This document shows positions 52,926-63,413 of a stretch of DNA of 64,000 nucleotides, piece after piece; within the stretch, counting starts at the first letter, position 1; each line of letters begins with the position of its first letter. A program made the position numbers and the translations under genes. This DNA is from Curtobacterium ammoniigenes NBRC 101786. Lineage in GTDB: Bacteria > Actinomycetota > Actinomycetes > Actinomycetales > Microbacteriaceae. The notes beneath the pieces are model-generated. The model ran no database searches and was not told the DNA's origin. It saw only the letters and a program-made list of their open reading frames with translations. The stretch lies in NCBI RefSeq assembly GCF_001571045.1, contig NZ_BCSV01000001.1, positions 434,001 to 498,000 on the forward strand, given 5' to 3'.

Positions 52926-55900
52926 ATGCGCTACCCCTTGAACTCCGACGCCGACGGCGTCGTTCCGTCGCCGCGCTTTCCCGAGGTCGAGGAGCGGATC
53001 CTCGCGTTCTGGAAGGGCGACGACACCTTCCGTGCCTCGGTGGAGCAGCGGAACGGCTGCGACGAGTGGGTCTTCTACGACGGGCCGCCCTTCGCGAACG
53101 GGCTGCCGCACTACGGGCATCTGCTGACGGGCTACGCGAAGGACGTCTTCCCGCGGTACCAGACGATGCGCGGCAAGCAGGTGCATCGCCGGTTCGGCTG
53201 GGACACGCACGGTCTGCCCGCCGAGCTTGAAGCGATGCGCCAGCTCGGGATCACCGAGAAGCGCGAGATCGACGCGATGGGCGTTGCCACGTTCAATGCG
53301 GCAGCCAAGCGGTCCGTCCTCCAGTACACGCAGGAGTGGGAGGACTACGTCACCCGGCAGGCGCGCTGGGTCGACTTCGAGAACGACTACAAAACCCTCG
53401 ACGTCACATACATGGAGAGCGTGATCTGGGCGTTCAAGCAGCTGTGGGACAAGGGCCTCGCGTACGAGGGGTTCCGCGTCCTGCCGTACTGCTGGAACGA
53501 CCAGACGCCGCTGTCGAACCATGAGCTGCGGATGGACGACGACGTCTACAAGCAGCGGCAGGACCAGTCGGTCACCGTCGCGTTCCCGCTGCGTGGCGAC
53601 CGCGCCGCGGCGCTCGGGCTGAGCGGGGTCCGTGCGCTCGCCTGGACGACGACGCCGTGGACCCTGCCGACGAACGCGGCGCTCGCCGTCGGGCCCGCGA
53701 TCGACTACGTCGTGGTGCCCACGGGGCCCGCTGGCGCGGCGGACGGAACGGAGGCCGGGGCCGGGTCGTTCCTGCTCGCTGCGGCCACGCTCGCCGCGCA
53801 CGCGAAGGACCTCGGGTACGCGACGCCGGAGGACGCTGCCGCTGCAGTGCGCAGGACGATCGTGGGCGCGGACCTGCGGGATGTCGAATACGAGCGACTC
53901 TGGGACTTCTACGCCGGCTTCGACGGGATGGAGCACGCCTGGCGCGTGCTCGTCGCGGACTACGTCGAGACCGGAGAGGGCACCGGCATCGTGCATCAGG
54001 CTCCCGCGTACGGTGCCGACGACCAGGAGGTCTGTGCGGCGGCAGGCATCCCGACGATCCTGTCGCTCGACGACGGCGGAGTCTTCCTGCCGCAGGTCGA
54101 CATCGTCGCGGGGCAGCTTTGGTCCGACGCGAACAAGCCACTCACGCAGGCGGTGCGCGCGATGGGCCGACTGCTCCGTGTCGCTTCCTACGACCACAGC
54201 TATCCGCACTGCTGGCGGTGCCGGAAGCCGCTTATCTACAAGGCGGTGTCGAGCTGGTTCATCCGGGTCACGGCCATCCGCGACCGCATGGGGGAACTCA
54301 ACCAGCAGATCACCTGGGTGCCGGAGAACGTCAAGGACGGCCAGTTCGGCAAGTGGGTCGGCAACGCGATCGACTGGTCGATCTCGCGGAACCGCTACTT
54401 CGGGTCGCCGATCCCGGTGTGGAAGTCGGACGACCCCGCCTACCCGAGGGTGGACGTGTACGGATCGCTCGCGGAGCTCGAGCGCGACTTCGGCGCGCTC
54501 CCGCGGAACGACGACGGCGAGCCGGACCTGCACCGCCCGTTCATCGACGAGCTGACTCGCCCGAATCCGGACGATCCGAGCGGTCGTTCGACGATGCGGC
54601 GCATCACGGACGTCTTCGACGTCTGGTTCGACTCGGGATCGATGCCGTACGCACAGGTGCATTACCCGTTCGAGAACGCCGAGTGGTTCGAGTCGCACAA
54701 TCCGGCCGACTTCATCGTCGAGTACATCGGCCAGACGCGCGGCTGGTTCTACGTCATGCACGTGCTTGCCACCGCGCTGTTCGACCGGCCGGCGTTCAAG
54801 AACGTGATCAGTCACGGGATCGTCCTCGGGTCCGACGGTCAGAAGATGTCGAAGAGCCTGCGCAACTACCCGGACGTGTCCGAGGTGTTCGACCGTGACG
54901 GCGCGGACGCGATGCGCTGGTTCCTCATGTCCTCGTCGGTGATCCGGGGTGGCAACCTCGTCGTGACCGAGGAGGGCATCCGCGAGGCGGTTCGCCAGTT
55001 CCTGCTGCCCCTCTGGTCCACGTACTACTTCTTCACGCTGTACGCCAACGCATCCGCACCGGAGGCCGGGGGTGCGTCCGAGACGTCCGGATACGTCGCC
55101 GAGTGGCGCACCGACTCGACCGACGTGCTCGACCGGTATCTACTCGCGAAGACCCACGACCTGGTGTCGGACGTGCAGGAGCATCTCGATGCGCTCGACA
55201 CGCCGCTCGCAGCCCAGGCGGTGCGCGACTTCGGTGACGTCCTGACGAACTGGTATGTGCGCCGCTCACGCGACCGGTTCTGGGTGGGCGCGAACGCTTC
55301 GGCCGCCGCGAAGGACGCGTTCGACACGCTGTACACGGTGCTCGAGACCCTGTGCCGCGTTGCTGCACCGCTCGCACCGCTCGTCACGGAGGAGATCTGG
55401 AAGGGGCTCACGGGGGGCCGCAGCGTGCATCTCACGGACTGGCCGTCCGCCGCATCGTTCCCCGCCGACCCCGCACTCGTGGCGGCCATGGATCGCGTTC
55501 GCGACGTCGCGTCGAAGGGCCTGGCGCTCCGGAAGGCGACCGGCAACCGCGTGCGCCTGCCGCTCGCGACGCTCACGGTCGTCGTGCCGGACACGGCGTC
55601 GATCGAGCCCTTCGCGGGCATCCTCCGCGACGAGCTCAATGTGAAAGCGGTCGTCCTCGACGCACTCGCGGAGGAATCGCTCAGCGCGTACGGCATCGAG
55701 CGCAAGCTCACGGTGAACGCCCGCGCGGCCGGTCCGCGGATCGGCAAACTCGTGCAGCAGGTCATCCCCGCCGCGAAGCGCGGCGACTGGGCTGCCACGG
55801 CGGACGGCGTCCGCGTCGGCGGTGTCGATCTCGTCGCGGGAGAGTTCACGCTCGATCTGACGGTTGCCGATCCGGACAGCGCCGTTGCCTTCCTCGACGA

Positions 55901-56201
55901 CGGGGGCTTCGTCGTCCTCGACACCGTCGTCACGGACGAACTCGCCGCGGAGGGCTTGGCGCGCGACGTGATCCGCGCCGTGCAGCAGGCGCGTCGCGAC
56001 GCCGAGCTCGACGTCAGCGACCGGATCGCGGTCTCGCTCGGAGCCGATGAGGTCGCCGCTGCGGCCATCCGTGCCCACGAGACGCTCATCGCGGAGGAGA
56101 CGCTCGCGCGTAGCCTTGTCGTCGGTGCGCTCGCCGCCGACACGGGCGCCGTTCGCGTCGGGGACGGCGCAGCCGTGACTGTGGAGGTGACCCGCCTGTG
56201 A
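52926..56201 (+). CDS. ileS: Isoleucyl-tRNA synthetase (long, type 2)
   Basis: 1091 residues. Class I synthetase with HYGH in [16 protein letters not shown] (near 61), KMSKS in [14 protein letters not shown] (near 640), a connective editing domain and a long C-terminal region. Length and HYGH signature place it in the eukaryote-like type 2 group used by actinobacteria, which is usually less sensitive to mupirocin. The ATG at 52926 follows the SD CGAGG that the T-box can sequester. The stop overlaps the folC GTG. Confidence 0.97.
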   Translation: MRYPLNSDADGVVPSPRFPEVEERILAFWKGDDTFRASVEQRNGCDEWVFYDGPPFANGLPHYGHLLTGYAKDVFPRYQTMRGKQVHRRFGWDTHGLPAELEAMRQLGITEKREIDAMGVATFNAAAKRSVLQYTQEWEDYVTRQARWVDFENDYKTLDVTYMESVIWAFKQLWDKGLAYEGFRVLPYCWNDQTPLSNHELRMDDDVYKQRQDQSVTVAFPLRGDRAAALGLSGVRALAWTTTPWTLPTNAALAVGPAIDYVVVPTGPAGAADGTEAGAGSFLLAAATLAAHAKDLGYATPEDAAAAVRRTIVGADLRDVEYERLWDFYAGFDGMEHAWRVLVADYVETGEGTGIVHQAPAYGADDQEVCAAAGIPTILSLDDGGVFLPQVDIVAGQLWSDANKPLTQAVRAMGRLLRVASYDHSYPHCWRCRKPLIYKAVSSWFIRVTAIRDRMGELNQQITWVPENVKDGQFGKWVGNAIDWSISRNRYFGSPIPVWKSDDPAYPRVDVYGSLAELERDFGALPRNDDGEPDLHRPFIDELTRPNPDDPSGRSTMRRITDVFDVWFDSGSMPYAQVHYPFENAEWFESHNPADFIVEYIGQTRGWFYVMHVLATALFDRPAFKNVISHGIVLGSDGQKMSKSLRNYPDVSEVFDRDGADAMRWFLMSSSVIRGGNLVVTEEGIREAVRQFLLPLWSTYYFFTLYANASAPEAGGASETSGYVAEWRTDSTDVLDRYLLAKTHDLVSDVQEHLDALDTPLAAQAVRDFGDVLTNWYVRRSRDRFWVGANASAAAKDAFDTLYTVLETLCRVAAPLAPLVTEEIWKGLTGGRSVHLTDWPSAASFPADPALVAAMDRVRDVASKGLALRKATGNRVRLPLATLTVVVPDTASIEPFAGILRDELNVKAVVLDALAEESLSAYGIERKLTVNARAAGPRIGKLVQQVIPAAKRGDWAATADGVRVGGVDLVAGEFTLDLTVADPDSAVAFLDDGGFVVLDTVVTDELAAEGLARDVIRAVQQARRDAELDVSDRIAVSLGADEVAAAAIRAHETLIAEETLARSLVVGALAADTGAVRVGDGAAVTVEVTRL

Positions 56202-57613
56202 CGACCGAAGACCCCGAGGTGCAGCGCGTCGAGCAGGCGCTGTACGCGCGGATCGGCGAGCAGGCGCCCGAGCATCGGCTCGGCGCGACGCGGCGCGCCG
56301 TCGAGCTCCTCGGGGACCCGCATCTCTCGTATCCGGTCATCCATATCACCGGCACGAACGGCAAGACCTCTACCGCACGGATGATCGAGAGCATCGTCCG
56401 GGCGCACGGTCTTCGCACCGGCCTCATGACGAGCCCGCACCTGGTCTCCATTCGCGAACGAATCGTCATCGACGGCGAGCCCATTTCGGCGGAGCGATTT
56501 GTCGCGAACTGGGACGACATCACCCCCTATCTCGACATGACGGACCGGGAGCTCGTCGAGCGCGGCGAACTGCCGCTGACCTTCTTCGAGGCACTGACGG
56601 TTCTGGCGCTCGCGGCGTTCGCGGACGCTCCGGTCGACGTCGCCGTCGTCGAGGTCGGCATGGGCGGCGAGTGGGACTCCACGAACGTCGTGCAGGGGCA
56701 GGTCGCCGTGATCACGCCCGTCGCCATGGATCACGCGAAGCAGCTCGGTTCGACGATCGCGGAGATCGCCCGCACCAAGTCGGGGATCATCAAGCCGTCA
56801 GCGTCGGTGGTCAGCGCCGTGCAGGTTCCGGAGGCGCTGGCCGAGTTGGTACGGGCCGTGGAGCTCACCGAGTCCACGCTCGCGCTGGAGGTCGACGCGG
56901 CCGCTTCGGCGGGTGCTGACCTGCCCCCGGCCTTCGAGGACGGTCGAGCGGGCCGCCGGTTCGGTGTCCTCGCGGACACCCCTGCGGTGGGCGGCCAGCT
57001 CATCAGCGTGCAGGGCATCGCCGGGCGCTACGACGATGTCTTCGTGCCGCTGTTCGGTGCGCATCAGGCGCACAACGCGGCGGTCGCGATCGCTGCGGTC
57101 GAATCGTTCCTCGGCCGCGGCACGCAGCCCCTCGATCCGGAGGTGCTCGAGGAGGGGCTCGCGGCGGCGACGAGTCCCGGCCGTCTCCAGCCGATCGCGC
57201 GGAACCCCACCCTCGTCGTCGACGCCGCCCACAACCCGCACGGCGCGACGTCCCTCGCGGCCGCGCTGCCGATCGCATTCCCGTCGGGACATGTTGTCGG
57301 ACTCATGGGCATCCTCCGGGAGAAGGACGCGCGCGGCGTCATTCGCGCACTCCGCGATGTGATCGACACCTTCGTCGTCACTGAGCCGCCCGGGCCGCGC
57401 GCGCTGAGCGCGGACGAGTTCGCGGCGATCGTCGTCGACGAGGTGGGCCAGGATCGTGTCGTGGTCGAGCCGACGCTCGCGTCCGCCGTGCAGACGGCCC
57501 GTGAGCTTGCCGATGACGCGGACGCCGACGACGCGATGGTGGTCGTCGCCGGGTCGATCGTGCTGGTCGGTGCGGTCATGGAACTCGTCGCCGATGAGGA
57601 CTCGGACGCATGA
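56198..57613 (+). CDS. folC: Bifunctional folylpolyglutamate/dihydrofolate synthase
   Basis: 471 residues. Mur-ligase fold: P-loop [18 protein letters not shown] (near 50), [27 protein letters not shown] (metal/folate region) and DAAHNPHGA. Adds glutamate to folates and makes dihydrofolate from dihydropteroate. GTG start coupled to the ileS stop (GTGA); the stop overlaps the DUF4233 gene start (ATGA). Confidence 0.95.
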   Translation: MTTEDPEVQRVEQALYARIGEQAPEHRLGATRRAVELLGDPHLSYPVIHITGTNGKTSTARMIESIVRAHGLRTGLMTSPHLVSIRERIVIDGEPISAERFVANWDDITPYLDMTDRELVERGELPLTFFEALTVLALAAFADAPVDVAVVEVGMGGEWDSTNVVQGQVAVITPVAMDHAKQLGSTIAEIARTKSGIIKPSASVVSAVQVPEALAELVRAVELTESTLALEVDAAASAGADLPPAFEDGRAGRRFGVLADTPAVGGQLISVQGIAGRYDDVFVPLFGAHQAHNAAVAIAAVESFLGRGTQPLDPEVLEEGLAAATSPGRLQPIARNPTLVVDAAHNPHGATSLAAALPIAFPSGHVVGLMGILREKDARGVIRALRDVIDTFVVTEPPGPRALSADEFAAIVVDEVGQDRVVVEPTLASAVQTARELADDADADDAMVVVAGSIVLVGAVMELVADEDSDA

Positions 57614-58020
57614 GCGCACGGTCGATCAGAGCGCGGCGGCCGCGCAGCCGGCGTGAGGCTGGGGCGCGGGAGAGTCTCCTCGCGATCGTCCTCATTCTCG
57701 AGGCCGTGATGTTCTTCTTTCCGATGATGGTCGTCTTCGGGAAGCACGAATTATCTCCCGGACTGGCGTTCGGGGGAGGGATCGGAGCGATCGTCGTCCT
57801 CGCGATCGCCTCGCGGCTGGTCAGATTCCCGGCCGGTGTATGGTTCGGATGGCTGCTCCAGGCGGCGATCCTCGTGACGGGCCTTATCGAGCCGTTCATG
57901 TATGTCGTCGGCGCGGTGTTCCTCGCGCTGTGGATCTACTGCTTCGTCAAGGGCGGCCAACTCGACCGGATGAACGCCAGACGACGCGCCGCAGCGGAGG
58001 CCGAGCCTCCGTCCGCCTGA
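57610..58020 (+). CDS. DUF4233-type membrane protein
   Basis: 136 residues with four helices (ESLLAIVLILEAVMFFFPMMVVFG, GLAFGGGIGAIVVLAIASRL, GVWFGWLLQAAILVTGLI, VGAVFLALWIYCFVKGG). It sits between folC and ndk, the conserved place of DUF4233 genes in actinobacteria. Function unknown. Confidence 0.9.
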   Translation: MSARSIRARRPRSRREAGARESLLAIVLILEAVMFFFPMMVVFGKHELSPGLAFGGGIGAIVVLAIASRLVRFPAGVWFGWLLQAAILVTGLIEPFMYVVGAVFLALWIYCFVKGGQLDRMNARRRAAAEAEPPSA

Positions 58021-58062
58021 TAAGTCACCGCCCACTGTCCCCACGAACCTAGGAGATCAGTC

Positions 58063-58479
58063 GTGTCCGAATTCGAAGAGACCCTCGTCCTCATCAAGCC
58101 AGATGGTGTTGCGCGTCAGTTGACGGGTGAGATCCTCCGCCGTATCGAGGCGAAGGGCTACGAGATCGTCGATCTCCAGATGCTGACCGCGTCGCGCGAC
58201 ACCCTCGACGCGCACTACGAAGAGCACCAGGGGAAGCCGTTCTTCGAGCCGCTCGTCGAGTTCATGCAGTCCGGTCCCATCGTGGCCGTGCGCGTTGCGG
58301 GCAATGGCGTGATCGCCGGGTTCCGGTCGCTCGCCGGCGCCACCGACCCGACGCACGCCGCGCCGGGGACGATCCGCGGCGACCTCGGCCGCGACTGGGG
58401 GCTGCCCGTGCAGCAGAACCTGGTGCACGGGTCGGACTCGCCGGAGTCGGCCGCCCGCGAGCTGGCGCTCTGGTTCTGA
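58063..58479 (+). CDS. ndk: Nucleoside diphosphate kinase
   Basis: 138 residues. Balances NTP pools by phosphotransfer through a phospho-His. Motifs ETLVLIKPDGVAR and the active-site NLVHGSDS (His near 120). GTG start with AGGAGA 7 nt upstream. Last gene of the ileS operon. Confidence 0.97.
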   Translation: MSEFEETLVLIKPDGVARQLTGEILRRIEAKGYEIVDLQMLTASRDTLDAHYEEHQGKPFFEPLVEFMQSGPIVAVRVAGNGVIAGFRSLAGATDPTHAAPGTIRGDLGRDWGLPVQQNLVHGSDSPESAARELALWF

Positions 58480-58574
58480 GCCGCGACCTCGCCCTCGAGT
58501 TCTGAGCGCTGCGCGCGTCCCGCGTCGCATGCCGCCCCCGCTGTGCGTCGGGGGCGCGCTCTGCTCCTGACCGA

Positions 58575-58620
58575 CGACGTAGCCCCCCGGCGGATCACCG
58601 TCCACCGGGGGGCTACGTCG
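58575..58620. terminator. Bidirectional terminator after ndk
   Basis: CGACGTAGCCCCCCGG (58575-58590) pairs perfectly with CCGGGGGGCTACGTCG (58605-58620): a 16-bp stem with a 14-nt loop, between the convergent ndk and DsbA-like genes. Confidence 0.9.
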
Positions 58621-58635
58621 TGCCGTGCCCCCGCG

Positions 58636-59598
58636 TCAGGACGAGGGCGTGGCGCTTGGTGTTGCGCTCGCGCTGCTGCTCGCGCTCGGGCTTGCGGTGC
58701 TCGATGCGCTCGGGCTCGGCGTGCCCTTGGGGGCGGCGCCGACCGTCGCTTCGACGAAGGCGGCGAAGGCCGACGGGTCCGTCAACGACTGCGCTGCTGT
58801 CGTGCCGTACTGCTTCCCGTTCACGAGCACCGTCGGCGTGCCGGTGACCTTCGGCAGGTTCGAGTTCGGAATCGGGTCGTTCAGCACGCGAGTGGTCTCG
58901 GCCGCGACCCAACTTCGGAATCTGCCGCTCGTGATGCACTTCGGGATGTTGCTGTCCGTCGCGCCGGCCTTCTGAACCAGACTCACGATCTGTGCGTCCG
59001 TGAGACCTTTGGTGCCTTCCTGCGGCTGGTTCTTATAGAACGCCTGGTTCACCGCGAGGAACGCGTCGGGCTGGTAGTTGGCGACGCAGGCGGCGGCGTT
59101 GGTGGCTCGCGAGGAGTACTTGGTTCCGAGCGAGGACGCATCCAGGAGATTGAACGGATGCAACTCGAGCGTTGCGGAGCCCGACTTCACCCACTGCTTG
59201 ATCTGCGTCATGTTCGCCGTCTCGAACTGGTTGCAGTACGGGCACATGTAGTCCTCGTAGATCGTGATGTGTGCGATTCCGTCCGAGTTGTTCTGCGACG
59301 TCGCAGTCGGCTTGCCGTTTGCCGGAACCGCCGGGGTGCGGACCGCGGTGATCGTCGATCCGTTGCCGTGCAGCAGGATCCCATCGCTTGCCATGTTCTT
59401 CGGGCCGGGGCCGGCCGGGCCGGACGCGTTGACGACGATCAGGGTGATCACGGTGACGATCGCAAGCGCCACGACGATGATGCTGCTGGTCAGGAACACC
59501 CGGTTCCTGCGTCGACGTGCCTTCTCTCGCTCCCGCGCGATCCGTGCACGTTCCCGTGCTGCGTCGCGTCGCGCCTTCTTGGACTGGTTGTCGCTCAT
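58636..59598 (-). CDS. Membrane-anchored DsbA-family thiol oxidoreductase
   Basis: 320 residues. A strongly basic N-terminus (RRDAARERARIAREREKARRRR), one helix (about 35-57) and an external thioredoxin domain with CPYC in YEDYMCPYCNQFE and the cis-Pro loop VTGTPTVLVNG. The last ~35 residues are Ser/Pro/Ala-rich. Oxidises cysteines in exported proteins; the VKOR protein encoded 77 nt upstream should re-oxidise it. ATG 59598 chosen; a TTG at 59607 is possible. Confidence 0.92.
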   Translation of the reverse strand: MSDNQSKKARRDAARERARIAREREKARRRRNRVFLTSSIIVVALAIVTVITLIVVNASGPAGPGPKNMASDGILLHGNGSTITAVRTPAVPANGKPTATSQNNSDGIAHITIYEDYMCPYCNQFETANMTQIKQWVKSGSATLELHPFNLLDASSLGTKYSSRATNAAACVANYQPDAFLAVNQAFYKNQPQEGTKGLTDAQIVSLVQKAGATDSNIPKCITSGRFRSWVAAETTRVLNDPIPNSNLPKVTGTPTVLVNGKQYGTTAAQSLTDPSAFAAFVEATVGAAPKGTPSPSASSTASPSASSSASATPSATPSS

Positions 59599-59675
59599 CG
59601 CTGACAACCGTAATGGGTATCAATGGGGACGCTGGCTGATTTGCTGAGCGTCCTCTGCGGGATCACCCTGTGTGT

Positions 59676-60287
59676 TCAGAAAAGCGTCGGCAGCAGGTTC
59701 GGGAAGTGCACGACGATGACGAGCGCGATGATGAGGTAGTTCGCCAGGACGAACGCCCACCCGTACGGCCACAGCGTCTCGCCCAGGCGCCGCGCGCCCG
59801 CCCCGAACGGCAGGTGGCCGCGCCGAAGGTTCCAGAGGGTGAGGATCCAGAACATCGGGATCGTCATCGACCAGACGAGCATGCACCACGGGCAGAGCGC
59901 GCCGATCGCCCAGACGGTCTGCGTGAACAGCCAGGTGATGAACACCCAAGCCAGGAACACACCGGCGTTGAACGCGGCCCAGAACCCGCGGGCGCGGAGG
60001 ATCCCGCCGGACAGCAGCATCACACCGACCGCAATCGGGGCCACGAATCCCATGACGCCGATCACGGGGTTCGGGAATCCGAACAGGTGGCCCTGCCAGC
60101 TCGCCATCACGTCGGAGCAGCTGATGAACGGGTTCACGTCGCAGTGCAGCACGGCATGCGGGTGTGCGGCCTTCGTGAACTCGTCGAGCACGAGCGAGAA
60201 GGCGCCGTAGAGCCCGACGAAGCCGGTGACGACCAGGAACACAGCCATGCCCCAGGGGCGGCGGCCGTCGAGAGTGCGTTCGGTCAC
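59676..60287 (-). CDS. Vitamin K epoxide reductase (VKOR) family protein
   Basis: 203 residues, about five helices. The loop cysteines in HCDVNPFISCSDVM and the active-site CPWC (IGALCPWCMLVW) match bacterial VKOR, the quinone-linked partner of DsbA-like proteins and functional substitute for DsbB. The GTG at 60287 (VTERTLDGRRPWG) was preferred because CATGAT lies close upstream; a longer start would add ~25 residues containing an extra Cys and His. Confidence 0.9.
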   Translation of the reverse strand: MTERTLDGRRPWGMAVFLVVTGFVGLYGAFSLVLDEFTKAAHPHAVLHCDVNPFISCSDVMASWQGHLFGFPNPVIGVMGFVAPIAVGVMLLSGGILRARGFWAAFNAGVFLAWVFITWLFTQTVWAIGALCPWCMLVWSMTIPMFWILTLWNLRRGHLPFGAGARRLGETLWPYGWAFVLANYLIIALVIVVHFPNLLPTLF

Positions 60288-60335
60288 GCGCCAATCATGA
60301 CATGTCGGTTCGAACGGCATCCTGAGCAGGCGTGC

Positions 60336-60341
60336 GATAAT
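60336..60341 (+). promoter_or_regulatory. Possible -10 box of rne
   Basis: GATAAT, close to the TATAAT consensus and about 180 nt upstream of the rne ATG, so the mRNA would have a long GC-rich leader, as RNase E genes often have. No clear -35 box at 17 nt. Confidence 0.45.
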
Positions 60342-60522
60342 CGAGCCGTACGGGCCGACCATTCGGTTCGCACTGAAAGCTTTCCGGGCAGAGCCCGGGT
60401 GAATATGCGTCGTGAGAGGGCGCGGACTTGCGGGGGCGTGGACGCTACCCGCCCAGAGTATTTCCCGTCGCAGCTCGTGCAGGGTGCGAGCGGCTCGACG
60501 GGGTCAAGGAGTGCACCAGTCC

Positions 60523-63351
60523 ATGGTGGAGCAGAACAACAACAACGCCGGAAACGAAGAAACCCCTCGCCGACGAGGCCGCCTGTTCGGCGGACGTCGG
60601 GCGAGGAGCGGGGGGCCGGTGAGCGCCGCCTCCGAATCGGTCGACGCGACGCAGTCGACCCCGAGCACGACGCCTGCCGTCGGCGCAGAGCAGAGCGCGG
60701 GCGGGAGCGCCGCCGTACCGATCGGGTCGCCGGAAGCGCCGACCGCCACCGAGTCAGCGGCGCCCGCGGCGGCCCACGCATCGGCGGGCGAGGCCGTGAC
60801 CGCGGCGTCGCAGGCGGACGAGGCCACGAGCAAGCCGGCAGCGGGCGCCTCGACCGATCCCGCTGCGGACGCCGTGACCGATCCGGCAGCGGACGCCGAT
60901 GGCGCCGTTGCCGAGAGCACGCCGTCGGCGCCGTACGTGCCCGTCGCTACGAGCACCACCAGCCTCATCTTCCACGCGCCGGTCTTGCCGGCGCTGCCTC
61001 CGCGACCCGAGCGGTACGACACACCGGACTTCAGCGACGACGAGCAGCCGACCGGGCGGCGCCGCACGCGCAGGCGCAGCGGATCGCCCAGCCAGCAGGA
61101 GCAGGCTCCGGCGCCGCGCACGCGCCCGGAACCTGAGCGCATCAACGAGCCGCAGCGGGTGAAGGGCTCGACGCGGCTCGAGGCGAAGAAGCAGCGACGC
61201 CGCGACGGTCGAGACGCCGGTCGACGCCGCCAGGTGATCACCGAGGACGAGTTCCTCGCCCGCCGCGAAAGCGTTGATCGGGCAATGATCGTGCGATCGA
61301 GCCCCTCCCGGATCGAGATCGGCGTGCTCGAGGACAACGTTCTCGCCGAGCACTACATCACCAAGTCGCACAACGTCTCGCTCATCGGGAACGTCTACCT
61401 CGGCAAGGTGCAGAACGTGCTGCCAAGCATGGAGGCGGCGTTCGTCGACATCGGGCGCGGTCGCAACGCGGTGCTGTACTCGGGCGAGGTCGACTGGGAC
61501 GCCGCGGACACCGGCAACCAACCGCGCCGGATCGAGCTCGCGCTGAAGCCCGGCGACAAGGTGCTCGTGCAGGTCACGAAGGATCCCGTCGGACACAAGG
61601 GCGCACGCCTGACGAGTCAGATCTCGCTGCCCGGTCGCTACCTCGTCTACGTGCCGAACGGCTCGATGAATGGGATCTCCCGGAAGCTTCCGGACACGGA
61701 GCGCGCCCGCCTGAAGAAGATCCTCAAAGAGATCCTCCCCGAACACGCCGGCGTCATCGTCCGGACCGCGGCGGAGGGCGCCACCGAGGAACAGCTGCAG
61801 CGCGACGTCAGCCGACTCACAAGCCAGTGGGAGGCGATCCAGAAGAAGGTGCAGAGCGGGCAGGCACCGGTACTGCTCCATTCGGAGCCCGATCTCCTGA
61901 TCAAGATCGTCCGCGACGTCTTCAACGAGGACTTCTCGAAGCTGGTCATCGACGGGGAGGCCGCGCGCGCCACCATCGACGAGTATCTGTCCGCCGTCGC
62001 CCCGGATCTCAAGGACCGCGTGGCGATCTACGACGGGCCGGATTCCTTCGAGGAGTTCCGGATCAACGAGCAGGTCGAGAAGGCGCTCGATCGAAAGGTC
62101 TGGCTGCCGTCCGGGGGGTCGCTCGTCATCGACCGCACCGAGGCGATGACGGTGATCGACGTCAACACCGGGAAGTTCGTCGGCTCCGGCGGCAACCTCG
62201 AGGAGACCGTCACCAAGAACAACCTCGAGGCCGCTGAGGAGATCGTCCGGCAGCTTCGGCTCCGCGACATCGGGGGCATCATCGTCGTCGACTTCATCGA
62301 CATGGTGCTCGAGACCAACCGGGATCTCGTGCTCCGCCGTCTGGTTGAGTGCCTGAGCCGCGACCGCACCAAGCACCAGGTCGCCGAGGTCACCTCGCTC
62401 GGTCTCGTGCAGATGACTCGCAAGAAGATCGGCGTCGGTCTGCAGGAGTCGATCAACGAACTCGCCGGCAAGGGTGTCGAGCAGCAGGATGCCGCCCAGC
62501 GGTCCGGTCGGAGTCGAAAGCCGCGCGGCGGCAACGGGAACGGCGGCTCTGCGAACGGTGGGGGAGCCTCCCACGCGCACCAGATCACCGACGACGTGAA
62601 GAACGCTCTCTCGCGCATTGCCGCGTCGACTGTGGTGCACCACGCCGATGCCCCGACCTCTGCCACGAGCGTGGAGCCGGGAGACGTCGACGACGTCGCC
62701 CCGCTTGCGACCCCGCCGGCAAGCGCTGACCTTGAGGCCGCCGACAACGCCGACGAGCCCACCGCAGACCGGAACGGAGCCTCGAGCGGCCGGTCCGGAC
62801 GGCGGAGGAGCCGGCGCGCCTCGCGTACGACGGTGGCGCTGCCGACCGCTTCGCCCGACACGACGCCCGCGCAGACGAGCGATGTCGATGCGGGCGCACC
62901 CCGGCTGCAAACGCCTGATGACCCGAACGGGAGCGCCGCGAGCGGCGACCCGGCGCAGCCCGTGGCAGGCTTCCGGGCCGAGGCGGGCGACCGCGGACCA
63001 TCCGCCGTGCAGTCAGGCGCCAGCGAGGCCGAGCACGCGCCGCACGAGGAGCGCGGAACCGCGTCGGCGAGCGCCGGTTCTCGACGGGTCTCGACGAGCG
63101 CGCCCGTGGCTGCCGAAGGACCGGTCGCGATCCTCGATCTCCCGATCGCCGCGACGAAGCGTGTGGCACCCCGCGTCAGCAGCGAGGCTGCCGAGTCGCT
63201 GCTCGACTCCGTGCTGCAGGCGCTCCCGGAGCCGAAGCAACCGGGGCAGGGGCGGAACCGCTCGCGCCGCGTCAGCTCGGGCACCGTCGTGACCCCGACG
63301 AGCCGCGATGGCGCGGGCGAGGATGGTCTCATCGTCGACGGCACCGAATAG
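60523..63351 (+). CDS. rne: Ribonuclease E/G family protein
   Basis: 942 residues. Endoribonuclease of mRNA turnover and rRNA/tRNA processing. A long, disordered N-terminal part (about 1-250) rich in Ala/Ser/Pro/Arg, then the catalytic core: S1 domain start (SHNVSLIGNVYLGKVQNVLPSMEAAFVDIGRGRNAVLY), DNase-I-like region with catalytic Asp in IDVNTGKFVG and VVDFIDM, and EVTSLGLVQMTRKKIG. Just after it, where relatives have CPxCxG-type Zn-link cysteines, this protein reads GLQESINELAGKGVEQQ, with no Cys. The C-terminal ~290 residues are again disordered. ATG 60523 with AAGGAG 11 nt upstream. Confidence 0.93.
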   Translation: MVEQNNNNAGNEETPRRRGRLFGGRRARSGGPVSAASESVDATQSTPSTTPAVGAEQSAGGSAAVPIGSPEAPTATESAAPAAAHASAGEAVTAASQADEATSKPAAGASTDPAADAVTDPAADADGAVAESTPSAPYVPVATSTTSLIFHAPVLPALPPRPERYDTPDFSDDEQPTGRRRTRRRSGSPSQQEQAPAPRTRPEPERINEPQRVKGSTRLEAKKQRRRDGRDAGRRRQVITEDEFLARRESVDRAMIVRSSPSRIEIGVLEDNVLAEHYITKSHNVSLIGNVYLGKVQNVLPSMEAAFVDIGRGRNAVLYSGEVDWDAADTGNQPRRIELALKPGDKVLVQVTKDPVGHKGARLTSQISLPGRYLVYVPNGSMNGISRKLPDTERARLKKILKEILPEHAGVIVRTAAEGATEEQLQRDVSRLTSQWEAIQKKVQSGQAPVLLHSEPDLLIKIVRDVFNEDFSKLVIDGEAARATIDEYLSAVAPDLKDRVAIYDGPDSFEEFRINEQVEKALDRKVWLPSGGSLVIDRTEAMTVIDVNTGKFVGSGGNLEETVTKNNLEAAEEIVRQLRLRDIGGIIVVDFIDMVLETNRDLVLRRLVECLSRDRTKHQVAEVTSLGLVQMTRKKIGVGLQESINELAGKGVEQQDAAQRSGRSRKPRGGNGNGGSANGGGASHAHQITDDVKNALSRIAASTVVHHADAPTSATSVEPGDVDDVAPLATPPASADLEAADNADEPTADRNGASSGRSGRRRSRRASRTTVALPTASPDTTPAQTSDVDAGAPRLQTPDDPNGSAASGDPAQPVAGFRAEAGDRGPSAVQSGASEAEHAPHEERGTASASAGSRRVSTSAPVAAEGPVAILDLPIAATKRVAPRVSSEAAESLLDSVLQALPEPKQPGQGRNRSRRVSSGTVVTPTSRDGAGEDGLIVDGTE

Positions 63352-63413
63352 GCGCCGCGACTCGCTAGCGTTGTGGTCGCGACGCTGTCGCGCGGAGAGT
63401 CCAGGAGGCTATC

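Noticed and set aside
52755-54815. 686-codon minus-strand frame opposite ileS
   Set aside because: Antisense of a well-supported synthetase; no ribosome binding site or recognisable domain.
60305-60318. GGTTCGAACGG near the rne promoter as a regulatory palindrome
   Set aside because: Only TTCGAA is symmetric; too short to separate from chance in this base composition.
60754-62910. 718-codon minus-strand frame opposite rne
   Set aside because: Antisense of the RNase E core; Arg/Leu/Val pattern mirrors the codon structure of rne.
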